Shown in pieces: positions 9,479-19,677 of a stretch of DNA of 20,546 nt (the first letter of the stretch is position 1; each line of letters starts with the position of its first letter). Below the pieces are notes generated by a model, which was not told the DNA's origin, did not search any database, and saw only the letters and a list, made by a program, of their open reading frames with translations. The position numbers and the translations under genes were made by a program. Origin of the DNA: Zancudomyces culisetae (taxonomy: Eukaryota > Kickxellomycota > Harpellomycetes > Harpellales > Legeriomycetaceae); NCBI GenBank assembly GCA_001969505.1, contig LSSK01000904.1, forward strand, positions 1 through 20,546, written 5' to 3'.

Positions 9479-12400
9479 TTAGGGAGTACTGCTTAGTAGA
9501 GGGAATGCCAACGTATGACCTGTACCCATCGGATCAAGGTAATGATTATTTCTGGAAATACCAAAGTTGCTGAACTGATTAATATCGGGGTTGGGAATAC
9601 TAGAGAATGGCGGTGCAGAGCACGAAACACCATTTTTATAATTGTTAGAGGAATCGTGACCAGGGGTATAAACTGGAAGGATAGAGTTTATGTCAATACT
9701 GGAGCGGGATGTATTGGAATGAACCCCATTTCCTACATCAAGGTCGTCGGTAGTGGCGTGAAGGTCTGCATGACTTTTATCTAGAGTATTGATAGGAGGG
9801 ATGGGAAAATTGTAAACGCTATCCAGGGTCACATTGCCGAACCTCATAAAGCTTGCTGAATCGTCGCTGGAATGAGTGAGTACATCACTCCTATTATTTT
9901 CGTCAAGAGTGAAGTTTTTCGTTTGCAGTTGGATGGATGATACACTTAAACGGATCTCTCTGTTTGGAAGGTAAACGTGTGTATGTGTATGTGTGTCCGC
10001 TTTTTTGGTGGGGTTTGTTGAGGGAATGAGTGTGCTTTGATCAAAAACAGCAGTTTTCTCATCAGCTATTCTAGAATGGTCCGTCTTAACAAAAGAGCTC
10101 AGTTCATGGCCAAAATCTTTGGATTCATTAACACCGCTATATGATGGTGTTACTGAGCTTTGTTTGACTGAAGATGAAATCAGATCCGGGTTGGTTTGGT
10201 AGTTATCAACGCCTATTTTTTGGCTGCCCACTATTATGCTTAGCCCCGCTGGCGCTTTTTTAGGTTTGGGGGAGGCTGATGCTGAGGGATTTTTAAAATT
10301 CATGTGCTGGGATGGAGAGGTAATGTTTTCCATGTTGTTGCCGGCTTTGGCACCAAGAAGGTGTGTTTTTAGTCCACCAATAGGATTTTTGTCGTCAAGT
10401 TCAAGGGTGGTATTTTTGGTAGCTTCGAGTGCGCTATTATCAAGGATTGCTATCTTAATACTGTTATTGGTGGACGGGAAAGGCTGAATAAGTGCCTTAG
10501 AACTGGGGAAATATTTCCCAACACGACTGCCAGAAGAGTTCAAGCTAGTTGATCCAGCAGAACCGGGGTTTGATATTAGTTTTTGTTTGGATTTACCATT
10601 TAGTTTGAACGCTGGAGGATTCAAAAGAGTTATATGATCTAGGTTATATTTAGTTTCGTTATCATGAATCAAGCGTTGAGCAATAGTAGAGTCTTCTTTT
10701 TTTGAGGCTTGAGATGTTTTATGTGAAAAGAAGTATTTCAGATAGCTGTCCATCGACATAGAAAGGAAGTCGCGTATATTTACATCAGTGCGGGCTGATG
10801 CAGTCGTACTGTTGGAAACAGTGGCAATACCCTGCCGGCGTGAAGTGTTGTTAACAGCGTGATGGTTGAGCTGGAGGATTTTCAACTCCATGGCTATCTC
10901 CAGTAGGCCTACCATTATCCAAACCAAATTGTTGGAATCTGGCGGAAATACGTTGCTTCTTAGCCGATTCCATTGAATGACCATCTTTTTCTGCTCAGTA
11001 GAAAGATTGAGTATATCTAATTGGGGGTATTTAAGGTCATCAGTACTCTTTAAATTGTATAAAATGGCTTTGTAGCAAAACAAAAACTGGTCCAGGGACT
11101 GTACAACGCCCATTCTCTGTTTTCTAAACGTACTGACTATGGAAAACAGTGGATCATAATTGCCTTGAACGACAGGCGTTTCATCCTTTTTGAGTAAAAG
11201 CGCGGTATCAACTGCTGCAAAGACGCCTGACCTCCCGCAACCTGCTGAGCAGTGAACAACAATTGGGTGTGTCTTCGAGTCATTTTCAGCCGAAACCACG
11301 CCTTGGTCCTGGTAGCTGGTACTTGCCATGTTTGCTAAACTAATGGTGCGAATTAAACCTCTTGGAGTGTCGGGAGTAGAGTTATCTTTCCAAGCCAGAT
11401 ATTGTATCTGAGTAACCACCCGTGCCTTACCCGTAACGCGGCCGTTGATGCTGGCTCTGATTCTAAACATTCTTGTAACTATTTCTTTGCAGTTGCAGTC
11501 ATCAGCTGCTGCTTCCATCCTGACGGATATAACACAATCTGAGTCTCGAGTTCTAAATCGATGCCACACACCTACGGCTGCAGGCCAATATGCATAGCAT
11601 TTCTCCACACCGTTCTCAGTCAACTCGCCCAACATTACTATTACATTTACATTTTGTTCCCATATCATCTGCCAGAAATCAGGTGTTGTACTTTGTAGTG
11701 GCCCCTGCGTCAGTATATATTGAGGTCCATCTTCCATGCCCACATAATTCGCGTTAATATAATCATTGCTCTCTTTGTTTGTGCTGGACACGTGCAGTTT
11801 AACTCTAGAACTGTCATATGGTAGAACGTTTGGATATCTATTTTGCCCAATTCTCATATATCCACTGTTGAAGCTATATGAGCAATCATCCTTGTCAGTG
11901 CCTTCTCTTATTTTAACTATTCTGGCTCGTTCTGAAATAGTTAGTTTATCAAAATAAGTTGCAGCCACTCCCATGTCGCCTATTTTCTCTTTGCTTCTCT
12001 CCTCCAGCCAGCTTGGAATTGTTATCCCTGCCTCTGTCTCATTGACTTTCAACACGTAGCAAAGAGATTTTGCGTTCTCGTAGAACTTTTTGTATCCTCC
12101 CTCTAATGTATATATTGTAAAACCTCTCAACTGATCTCTGCATATTGCTGCAGCCTTCCATGCACTCCCAGAGTTGTCATCATCATAAATCACTATTTTT
12201 TCCACTAGACCTCCCACTGCGTTGATATACTCTTCTATAAGCTGCGAAATCCCTTTCCTTACCGTCTGGCCCAGAATTTTCCTTGCGCCTCTATCACAAG
12301 CTTTTAGCTGTTCTAAACTAATAGCGTTTAAAACATGACTTTTGGTATACTGTTGGATGTTCCTAGTGTCAATTACGAGCAATGAGTCCAGTCTTTCGCG

Positions 12401-13066
12401 AACAAGTTTTTCTAGTTCTTCAACTTCCATTTTTCCCGCTTTTGCTGACCTATTTATCCTGAGAGAGTATAGCCGCTTGCTTTTACTGCCACTCATTGAC
12501 TTTTTAAATTCTTTTTTATAACTTTTTTTTGCCTTAACTTTTGATCCCGATCTTGAGCATGACTTGTCTTTTGGTTGGTCTTGCACAAATCTATCATTGT
12601 ACTGCAAGCCCTGCTCTACGTCCACCAAAAGCCGTTTTGAGACACCTCCCCTACTCGTTGAACACTGGGTGTCATCGCTTTGAGAATTATCGCTAGGTTG
12701 CCCTTCATGAGAATTTTCTCGTTTGTTATTCTGAAAAAAGGACTTCCTGGTTTTTTTGTCGTGTACCAACCCTAGCTTTTTATAACCAGAGTCCACATAT
12801 CTACCGAGCGTCTCCCAAGCACTACTTTCGTTACCATCTACCAATGTTATACTTTCCCATTTGTATAGCCCTTTGCTTGCAATAGATATCTTTTCGTCAT
12901 CAAACATATCTACCTTGTATGGCATAATCACATACTCATTCTCAGTGATATATCCATCTCTTTCCCAGGATGGGACTTCAACTATTTGTGTTTTTTGTGG
13001 CTTTGCATTCCTCTTTCCTTCTTTTTTTCCCTTTTTAAAGTTAAAAATCTTTTTCAGGTTGTTCAT
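9479..13066 (-). CDS. Rhodanese-domain protein tyrosine phosphatase (Pyp1/Ptp2/Ptp3 type)
   Basis: A 1195-residue intronless frame. Fungal phosphatases of this design dephosphorylate the activation-loop tyrosine of stress and pheromone MAP kinases. Residues 1-215 are basic and Ser-rich. About 216-340 is a rhodanese/Cdc25-like fold (VIDTRNIQQYTKSHVLNAIS), but its usual catalytic-cysteine position reads IVIYDDDNSG, so it is probably a docking module. The phosphatase domain spans about 365-680: NRYPNVLPYD, NDYINANYV, TQGPLQSTTPDFWQMIWE, the signature HCSAGCGRSG at 605-614 with Cys606 and Arg612, and the Q-loop QSLDQFLF near 657. The general-acid loop reads WKD (559-561) instead of WPD. The last 500 residues are Ser/Asn-rich and low complexity, including a short His-Thr repeat encoded by a CA/TG tract. 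The ATG at 13066 opens the frame. The family is certain; the MAP-kinase role is inferred from relatives. Confidence 0.93.
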   Translation of the reverse strand: MNNLKKIFNFKKGKKEGKRNAKPQKTQIVEVPSWERDGYITENEYVIMPYKVDMFDDEKISIASKGLYKWESITLVDGNESSAWETLGRYVDSGYKKLGLVHDKKTRKSFFQNNKRENSHEGQPSDNSQSDDTQCSTSRGGVSKRLLVDVEQGLQYNDRFVQDQPKDKSCSRSGSKVKAKKSYKKEFKKSMSGSKSKRLYSLRINRSAKAGKMEVEELEKLVRERLDSLLVIDTRNIQQYTKSHVLNAISLEQLKACDRGARKILGQTVRKGISQLIEEYINAVGGLVEKIVIYDDDNSGSAWKAAAICRDQLRGFTIYTLEGGYKKFYENAKSLCYVLKVNETEAGITIPSWLEERSKEKIGDMGVAATYFDKLTISERARIVKIREGTDKDDCSYSFNSGYMRIGQNRYPNVLPYDSSRVKLHVSSTNKESNDYINANYVGMEDGPQYILTQGPLQSTTPDFWQMIWEQNVNVIVMLGELTENGVEKCYAYWPAAVGVWHRFRTRDSDCVISVRMEAAADDCNCKEIVTRMFRIRASINGRVTGKARVVTQIQYLAWKDNSTPDTPRGLIRTISLANMASTSYQDQGVVSAENDSKTHPIVVHCSAGCGRSGVFAAVDTALLLKKDETPVVQGNYDPLFSIVSTFRKQRMGVVQSLDQFLFCYKAILYNLKSTDDLKYPQLDILNLSTEQKKMVIQWNRLRSNVFPPDSNNLVWIMVGLLEIAMELKILQLNHHAVNNTSRRQGIATVSNSTTASARTDVNIRDFLSMSMDSYLKYFFSHKTSQASKKEDSTIAQRLIHDNETKYNLDHITLLNPPAFKLNGKSKQKLISNPGSAGSTSLNSSGSRVGKYFPSSKALIQPFPSTNNSIKIAILDNSALEATKNTTLELDDKNPIGGLKTHLLGAKAGNNMENITSPSQHMNFKNPSASASPKPKKAPAGLSIIVGSQKIGVDNYQTNPDLISSSVKQSSVTPSYSGVNESKDFGHELSSFVKTDHSRIADEKTAVFDQSTLIPSTNPTKKADTHTHTHVYLPNREIRLSVSSIQLQTKNFTLDENNRSDVLTHSSDDSASFMRFGNVTLDSVYNFPIPPINTLDKSHADLHATTDDLDVGNGVHSNTSRSSIDINSILPVYTPGHDSSNNYKNGVSCSAPPFSSIPNPDINQFSNFGISRNNHYLDPMGTGHTLAFPLLSSTP

Positions 13067-13200
13067 GATAGCTATTTATTAGCAGTAGTATTGTAACAAG
13101 CAATATGGTTGTTGTAAGACTGTCGCTGTCTTCTTGGGGTATATGCTAGTTTATATTGGTGGTAAACTTTTTTTGCTTTTATTTTGTTCACACGCCTTAG

Positions 13201-13381
13201 CAGGGTATTTGTATATATTTGTGTTTATTTTTGTGTTTATATACACAGAATGTTAGTGCTAGTGCTAGTGCTAATGTTAGTGTGTATATATATATGTGTG
13301 TGTATCTGTATATCCGTATATTTGTATGTATGTGTATGTGTATGTGTATGTGTTTATATATCTGTTTGTGTTTTTTTTTTG
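13201..13381. repeat. TG/TA-rich microsatellite with a TGYTAR hexamer array
   Basis: About five copies of a 6-base unit TGYTAR (TGTTAG/TGCTAG/TGCTAA) run from 13251 to 13280. They are followed by alternating TA and TG, then four or so copies of GTATGT at about 13325-13352, and a T run at about 13371-13381. It lies 140-320 bases upstream of the phosphatase start codon, so length changes there could touch its promoter. Open frames crossing it on either strand are compositional. Confidence 0.85.
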
Positions 13382-15063
13382 ATATTTTATTCTAGTGATG
13401 CTCGTGTTTGCACGGATTATCTCTGATGCTGCTGACAATATTATTATAAAAGCAGGTTTACTTGGCTTCAAAGGGTATAAATCGTAATTGTTCAAAGTTC
13501 TTTCACAGTTTTTTTTTGTTATTCTCGAAACAGTATGTGCCCCTCAATAGCAAAGTATGCTTTATTTAATACAGGTGAGTAGTTGTAAATAATTGATATC
13601 TTAGGTTTTTTCTCTTGTATCTAGAATGTTTGCTAAGATGCAAATGTTTTTTGCATGTGGTATATTAGTACTTATGCTCCGACAAACCAACTTTTTTGCG
13701 ATAAAACTTTTTTCCATTTTTGCAAATAGAGCCTTTTTTATACACTTTGTAGGTTGTACCTCCAAAAATCGCTTTTATTTTGCTCTTTCAAGTTCGTAGC
13801 TCGTTGTAACGCCGATTTGAAATTCGCTATAGCATCAAACCGCTTTATTCGCTTTTCTGTTCGTTTAAACCTTGTCACTTGTGGTCAGTTTCACGACTTG
13901 GAGGTAATTGGACGAATTTGTGTATTATCCTGTTTGGTATAAAATCTATTATGTAATTCTAGCGTTTCTATATATAATACAAGAAATGTTAGCTTGCTGT
14001 TTTTACTTTTTTGGCTTTATTGATCAAAACAAAATGGCAATGCCAGACGCCAGTTGTTTTCTTTATGTAATACCATTGGCTTCTTTTGATAAATCAAATA
14101 TTTTATCATCGAACTTGGTTTTTAAGATCCTCCCCGGTTTCTATTTTTACTACACTAACAATAAAGGGTGCAATTACTAGCATAAATAAACATACCAAAT
14201 CGACATCGAAGGTCACAGTTGTATCAATGACACATGGTCATTTTGTATCCCTCTTCAGTATGAATGCAGGTTAATCGGTAGCGTCGCACATTCATGGAGT
14301 GACAAATCTCCTAAGCCAAATCAACACCTTTACAAAGAATCAAAATATTCCAAATGGATGGCCCTTTTCTACTAAACTTTGTAATTGTGATTCAATGTTT
14401 GTTTTTCTTTTTTTTCAATATACTTTGTATAAACAAAACTTTTCGCCCATAAATGATTCTTTAGGCCAATATGCGACAATTTCTTATTTTAGACATATTA
14501 GTCTCTAAAGTATGAAAACATATTAGTTCAGCCAAAATCAGTTCTTTGTCCTAACAAAATTTAAAAATTTTTTCTATTTTGTAATTTCTGTGCAATTTAA
14601 AGTTTTTCCATAGATTTTTTTTACAACATTTTAGTCCCAAGTAATACTAATTAAGGATCGTCAATTAAAATGCTTGTTATCAAGAAGAGTAAAATTTAAT
14701 CAAGTACACAATAACTCTAATTTACATAAACCCTCTATGTTTATGTTTACTCGTTAGCAAATAATTGCTAATATATATAATACGTTTTATAACCAGCTCT
14801 GGCCTGGCCACTCGTTGCAATTGGACAAAGTTTACTAGGATTAACATTAATTCACCCAGTATCAAGCTGGAAATCTAGCTCAATAAAAAGCAATAGACAA
14901 TTAGGCTTTCTTATATAATGAAACCTACTCATCCTCTTTCTTCCTCCCCAACAAAGTAAAAAACGTGAACCAACAAGAAACTGGCAGGTGGTGGATATGT
15001 AGATAAATGAAAATACTCATCGAGTGCCAAAAAATAGGGGGAATACATCAACACACTAGAACT

Positions 15064-15098
15064 TTCCACTTTCTACCTCTACCTCCCCCTCCCCCTCG
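15064..15098. repeat. Pyrimidine tract and first copy of a 13-bp direct repeat
   Basis: The plus strand is almost pure C/T; the complement carries GAGGGGGAGGGGGAGG. The 13-mer TTCCACTTTCTAC at 15064-15076 recurs at 15241-15253. The tract could form triplex-like or G-rich structures, although only two G runs reach three or more bases. Confidence 0.6.
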
Positions 15099-15679
15099 CT
15101 TTGGGTTTTTGAAACTAAAAATATGCAAACACGTCAGCATATATGGCAATACAGAAGGGGGTCAGCTATACCTATTTCATCAACAAGGCACATTTTTTCT
15201 TTGTTTTTACAACTGTAGTTTCCACTACACCCATTTTACCTTCCACTTTCTACAAACCAACACATATACAAATTTCAATAACCCTAGATATTTCGGCAAC
15301 TTCTGACAAACGGAAGTTTGAGCATTTTTGTATATACTTTCCAGAAAACAAAAGCTCCATTCTACATTGCAACTAAAGCTGGTTGATAACAACATAGCAG
15401 TTCGCAACATTGTACAGTCATGCATTAATTAGATTGGGAACTTTGTACTGGGTTAAATGGGTCTGATTTGTAATATAGATGTAGTTGAGCTAGATGGTTG
15501 ATATGAGGAAGTTGTGACAGCTTAGGCTTGGTTTCACAACTAAAAATGTGGGAAATACACTGGCTTCAACACAACGATGTCTGACAATTACTAAGCTTTA
15601 TTCACAAGTTTTTTTATTTTTTATCTCTTTATTTTATTTTTCCATCCAAAGGTTTAAGGAATAGCAAAAGCTAGTAGAA

Positions 15680-16752
15680 CTACTTCAATAGTTTGAAAAC
15701 ATTGACTTTGTCCAAAACCCAAAATAAGGAATTATACATACAATACTTGATAAAGTTATACAGCTCTGTGACTCCGGGAATATATACCCTTCGCAGAAAT
15801 ATCGTGAAAACAGTGAGGCAAAAAAAACCAAACGCAAATATTATTACTAGTCTGTCCTTTCTATCCATATTTTCCAGCTCTGTCAACAAGTCCTTGGCAT
15901 TCTTGAGAAGAAATTCAATGTTTTGATGCTGTTTTTGTCCCAATCCTAGCAGATGCGAGGACTCAGACAACATGTTGAGGTTGGTGACGCTGTTATCTAT
16001 CGATTGACTCATTAGTTGTGTAGTCTCTAGCAGTGCTTGAGTCGCCTCCTGTGCCGCATCCACTACTCCATTGTCGGTTCTATAATTGATTTTATCATAT
16101 TATCTTTTACCATGTGGTTTGATTTATTCCGCCTTCTTTTCGTCTGCTAAGCATTGTAAAAAAGAAAAACCTCGAAAAAAATCTTACCTAGCCTTTCTTT
16201 TTCTTAGTTCACTTGGTGTAATTGCACCTGACAGCAACATTTCTCGCTCACGTTGATTTTGTCTGAATTTGTTCACTTTTATCTGTAACTGTGCCTCCTT
16301 ATATTCTCTGCGCAAGCTAGATTGTAAAATCCACACAGTACTGTTAATAAAGCATAAAAACGATATAAAACTTGTATACTAAAATGTATTTTGTACCATA
16401 TTACCTTTTCAATGCTCGTTTTTTTTCTTCAATAAATTCGTATTCATTGCTCGATTTGTCTAGCTTGTTCTCCAGATCCCACTCTAAATTCTATATTAAA
16501 ACAATCCATTACCCACAAAAAAATTAGAGTATAATGCTAGACAAAAATGAAATAGTATAGCTTTAAGCTTTTCCTATCCCTGGGTATACAAGTTACCTCG
16601 ATGGCTTCTTCAAATGCACTAATCTGCTCACGACAATCACTTGACAAATCCCTTTTTTCATCCTCAGTTCCTGCAAATTCGTATAGTTCAGCTACTAGGC
16701 TTCGTGCCTGGTTCTCTCGTTCGTTCACTATCCCGTAAGTTTGTGCAGGCAT
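15680..16752 (-). CDS. SEC20: ER Qb-SNARE Sec20
   Basis: A t-SNARE of the ER (with Ufe1, Use1 and Sec22 in yeast) that receives Golgi-derived COPI vesicles. Rebuilt from exons 16597-16752, 16405-16490, 16188-16316 and 15680-16079. All phases agree, giving 256 residues; donors are GTAACT, GTAATA and GTAAGA. The N-terminal half is helical and charged (ENKLDKSSNEYEFIEEKKRA). RERE-MLLSG-AITPSELRKRK leads into the SNARE helix at about 128-200 (ALLETTQLMSQSIDNS, SESSHLLGLGQKQ, NAKDLLTELENMDRKDR). The membrane segment LVIIFAFGFFCLTVFTIFL at about 201-219 has the F-F pattern typical of Sec20/BNIP1. A lumenal tail of about 37 residues follows, without an HDEL signal such as the one in the S. cerevisiae protein. 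The start is the first ATG of exon 1; a four-codon upstream ORF precedes it. The family call rests on the SNARE-TM block and is strong; the N-terminus is less certain. Confidence 0.85.
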
Positions 16753-16754
16753 CC

Positions 16755-16769
16755 TTAAAGCGAGTTCAT
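16755..16769 (-). promoter_or_regulatory. Minimal upstream ORF before SEC20
   Basis: ATG AAC TCG CTT TAA (four codons) ends two bases before the ATG chosen for SEC20. If the mRNA leader includes it, a ribosome would have to scan past it or reinitiate, which could hold down Sec20 synthesis. Transcript start data are lacking, so the role is inference. Confidence 0.35.
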
Positions 16770-18285
16770 TTGTGTTGTATGTTATATTTGGTGTAAAATG
16801 AGTTGTTATTTTGCCGTGTGCCAATTAGTTTTTTACCTTTTTTTCGTTTTGGTTAGTTTCTGAGATTTAAGTGGTGCGCTTTTACCTATAAAATTCGAAA
16901 ATTAATACCTAGAACTTTTTCAGTACAATTGGACATCGTGTATTGGGTTCAAAGTATGTGAAATAATAATTTCTCCAATGTGTAAATATATGCACACACA
17001 TAATAGCTCAATTTGGTAGTGGCACCCAAATATCTGGATCAGGAATTATAAAAGTAGAGATATTAGAGAGATGTAGAGTAACAAACATTTCTGACCACCG
17101 TGTTATCATCCCATACTTGTTAAAATGGTAAAAACTCACAAGTTCCTTTATTTGCTTTTTATGTTTAGCAGAAATCTTCTTTTCCTTTTCCTTTTTTCTT
17201 CTCTTCTTTTCAAAGGTTGATATAAATAATGCTATAAACCCCTTTTTATACAAAATACCGATTAGTTTCACTTTTATTTTTACCTTCATAACTTTTTAAA
17301 TTGTGTAGCAAAAGTCAAGATCCTGGAATGGTTATAATGATATTACTTAACGATGTACATAGCTTTTTAGTTGTACAATAATACTGCTCCAGGAACTATG
17401 AAACAGATACTCAAATCTCAAGAGAATTCATTTAATCTTATCCCTTTTTTTTTGTTGGATGAACTTATTAACTAAATACCACAGAATCACTCTACCCTCG
17501 TGTCTACTTTGACTATTTAGCTCTCTATTGATGTACTCTGTACGTATAATACTTGAAGATAACATAAAAGAGTGAGGCTCTCTTTTTCACGGGTTGCCCA
17601 ACTCCAATAAATATCTGAGGATCAAAGAAAGGATGTTTAATTGCTACGAGAACGTGTTGTTAGCAGTGTGATCGAATTGGCTTGTTTTATCTGACTGCTT
17701 TCTTTTTTGTGAGTACGTTGTTCAACCAGTTGTTATCTTTTCTTGACAATAAACACGAAAAACTGGATGGATGACTTATCCTATGTAAACCACCAAAATA
17801 ATATATTGGATACAGACTATTCTGGTTTTTAATCTATCACCCAACCAATCCTAAACGTGAAGAAAATGTGAAAATGTATTGGCTTTGGTAGTTGGATGGT
17901 TTTGGTAACATCAACATTGAAAGTACACAAATTCCTGCAAATTCCAAAACGAACATTTTTACCCACATTCGCTTTTTTTTTTACCTGCAAGATTGGGAAC
18001 TTTTCCTTCAACCATCCCAGTAATGTAAACCGCTTATTTGTTAAAGCGTATTTCCTTCCAGAAATTTGGTTAATCACAGATCCAATTTGTCTGCGCTTTG
18101 TTGGGCAGGATTATGTACAGTAGCTGCATGAAACATTTCCATTCGAAAAAAATTTTTGTGTTGATTTTAAATTGGTCGATACACTTTAACCAGCAACAAT
18201 TGTGCAAATCTGTGTATTTGTAAGATCCCATTTATTCGTATAGTCCAAAAAAAAACAAAAAAGAAAAAGTGGTTAAAAGCCTTTA
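16770..18285. other. 1.5 kb divergent intergenic region between SEC20 and IFA38
   Basis: It holds the 5' flanks of two genes transcribed away from each other. A Lys/Arg-rich minus-strand frame with ATG at 17289 (to 17008) is dominated by A-rich codons and has no recognised motif. A minus-strand stretch at about 17985-18096 reads like a short exon (QISGRKYALTNKRFTLLGWL), flanked by CGCAG and by a GTAAAA donor, but no start or partner exon was recognised. Nothing else is supported. Confidence 0.35.
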
Positions 18286-18318
18286 AATCGAATATCGAAT
18301 ATCGAATATCGGATATCG
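18286..18318. repeat. Tandem AATATCG heptamer array in the IFA38 promoter
   Basis: Three perfect copies of AATATCG (18291-18311) are followed by one variant GATATCG and preceded by a partial AATCG. The array ends about 48 bases before the IFA38 ATG, within the expected promoter or leader. It could bind a factor in repeated fashion or simply be a small tandem duplication. Confidence 0.85.
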
Positions 18319-18366
18319 TTAATCTTTTAACTTTACTTTCAGGAGTTTACAACCAAACAAGCACAA

Positions 18367-19677
18367 ATGTTCAGACTAGCCTTTCTTGAGTAAGTAAAAA
18401 ATTACAGCCTATAAGGTTTCTAAAACGACACTAGAACATTCGATTACTACAATCACTAGATCAGAGGGATTCACAAATTTCTTCCTGGCGGTAGGAATTT
18501 TCGTATCCTCCTACTATATTTTCAGAGTATTTTTCATGTTTGTGGACTTGTTTATAAGTCCAAGCAAAAAGGTAAAGCAATAAAATCCAAAATTGTAATT
18601 AACATCCCTAAAGACATATTACAGATGGTTATTGGTGGGGACAAAGATCAGCTGAAAGAATCACGAATTAATTTAACTTTGCGAAATTTCTTTATAGCTT
18701 TCAGCTTTAGGTGCAGGAAAAGGAGCCTGGGCAAGTAAGTAGCCTTTTTTTGTAGTATGAATAGACCTGTTTTTTTATTTAAAAAATACGACAACCGTGT
18801 ATCCTTGACACAAACATAACAACGACAACATTTATATTTAAACTAAATAGTTGTCACTGGATCTACAGACGGAATTGGTAAAGGTTTTGCAGAGGAATTG
18901 GCAAGAAACAAAGTGAATTTGGTCTTGATATCCAGATCACAAGATAAATTGGATGCCGTGGCAAAAGAAATTAAGAATGAAAGCAAGGTCCAAGTAAAGA
19001 CCATCAGAGTCGACTTTGCAAACGCAACCAAGGAAGATTACGAAAGGGTCAAAAAAGAAATCCAGCCATTGAATGTTACCATGTTGTTCAACAACGCAGG
19101 AGTAAGCCACGAGTACCCCAAGGAGTTCGAAATCGAAGATGATGAACGTAACCGACAAATTTTGGAGGTCAATGTAAACGCTCTCACCAAAATGTCCAGA
19201 CTCGTCGCCGAGAAATTTAAGGCTCAGAAGAACGGATTGATTGTAAACACAGGTTCATTCAGTGCTTTGGTACCTTCACCATTTTTGGCATTCTACAGTG
19301 GATCCAAATCGTTTGTCCAGGCATACAGTCAGGCTATTGGTGCCGAATTGGAGCCATTTAATGTGTCTGTTATTTATCTAAATACATACTTTGTCTGCTC
19401 CAAGTTGTCAAAGGTCAGAAAGAGCAACTTCTTCACCCCAACACCAGAACAATACGCTAAACAGGTTCTTTACAGACTCGGAAGTCACTGTGGTTCACTC
19501 CAACCATTTGTCAGTGTTCCTCACGTCGGACATGCCATAGCCAACTTTGCCATTGAAAATATTCTTAACAGAAGGTTCTGGATCAGTTATTCTTACAGAA
19601 CTCATACTGATATCAAGAGAAGAGCTTTGGCCAAACAAAAGAGGTTGGCTGATGAGGCTTCTAAAAAATCCAAATAA
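18367..19677 (+). CDS. IFA38: Very-long-chain 3-ketoacyl-CoA reductase (Ifa38/KAR)
   Basis: An ER membrane short-chain dehydrogenase catalysing the first reduction of the microsomal fatty acid elongation cycle (3-ketoacyl-CoA to 3-hydroxyacyl-CoA, NADPH). Rebuilt from exons 18367-18389, 18460-18571, 18698-18734 and 18851-19677. Phases agree and give 332 residues, a normal length. Donors are GTAAGT, GTAAAG and GTAAGT; acceptors are CACTAG, TTATAG and AAATAG. The N-terminal hydrophobic segment (FFLAVGIFVSSYYIFRVFF, about 12-30) is followed by the lead-in GAGKGAWAIVTGSTDGIG with the cofactor motif at about 60-67, NNAG at 138-141, catalytic Ser near 193, and YSGSK with Tyr206 and Lys210. The C-terminus KKSK fits a KKxx ER-retrieval signal. 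The first exon is only 23 bases. Family and function are secure by the combination of motifs; microexon borders are inferred from phase and motif continuity. Confidence 0.93.

Larger units (their letters stand above)
13067..15679. other. 2.6 kb gene-poor region between phosphatase and SEC20
   Basis: The 5' flank of the phosphatase gene and the 3' flank of SEC20. It contains microsatellite DNA (13201-13381), a pyrimidine-rich tract (15064-15098) and a 13-bp direct repeat. Several open frames of 60-100 codons occur (for example 13754-13942, 13908-14180, 15007-15306), but none shows a family motif, and those near the simple repeats are explained by composition. I see no tRNA and no transposon ends. 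Confidence 0.45.

Noticed and set aside
10236-10487. Plus-strand frames inside the phosphatase gene.
   Set aside because: They are antisense shadows of the low-complexity phosphatase tail.
13394-13440. GTGATG and CTGA boxes suggesting a C/D snoRNA.
   Set aside because: The C box is imperfect, the boxes are too close and no terminal stem is seen.
13277-13495. A minus-strand frame with Thr-Tyr repeats.
   Set aside because: It is a reading of the TG/TA microsatellite.
15007-15306. A 99-residue plus-strand frame with a proline run.
   Set aside because: The prolines come from the C/T tract and there is no motif, splice context or sensible residue balance.
17008-17289. A 93-residue minus-strand frame rich in lysine and arginine.
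   Set aside because: Its first half is A/G-rich low complexity; the second half (GMITRWSEMFVTL) is more protein-like but matches nothing I know, so it is not called.
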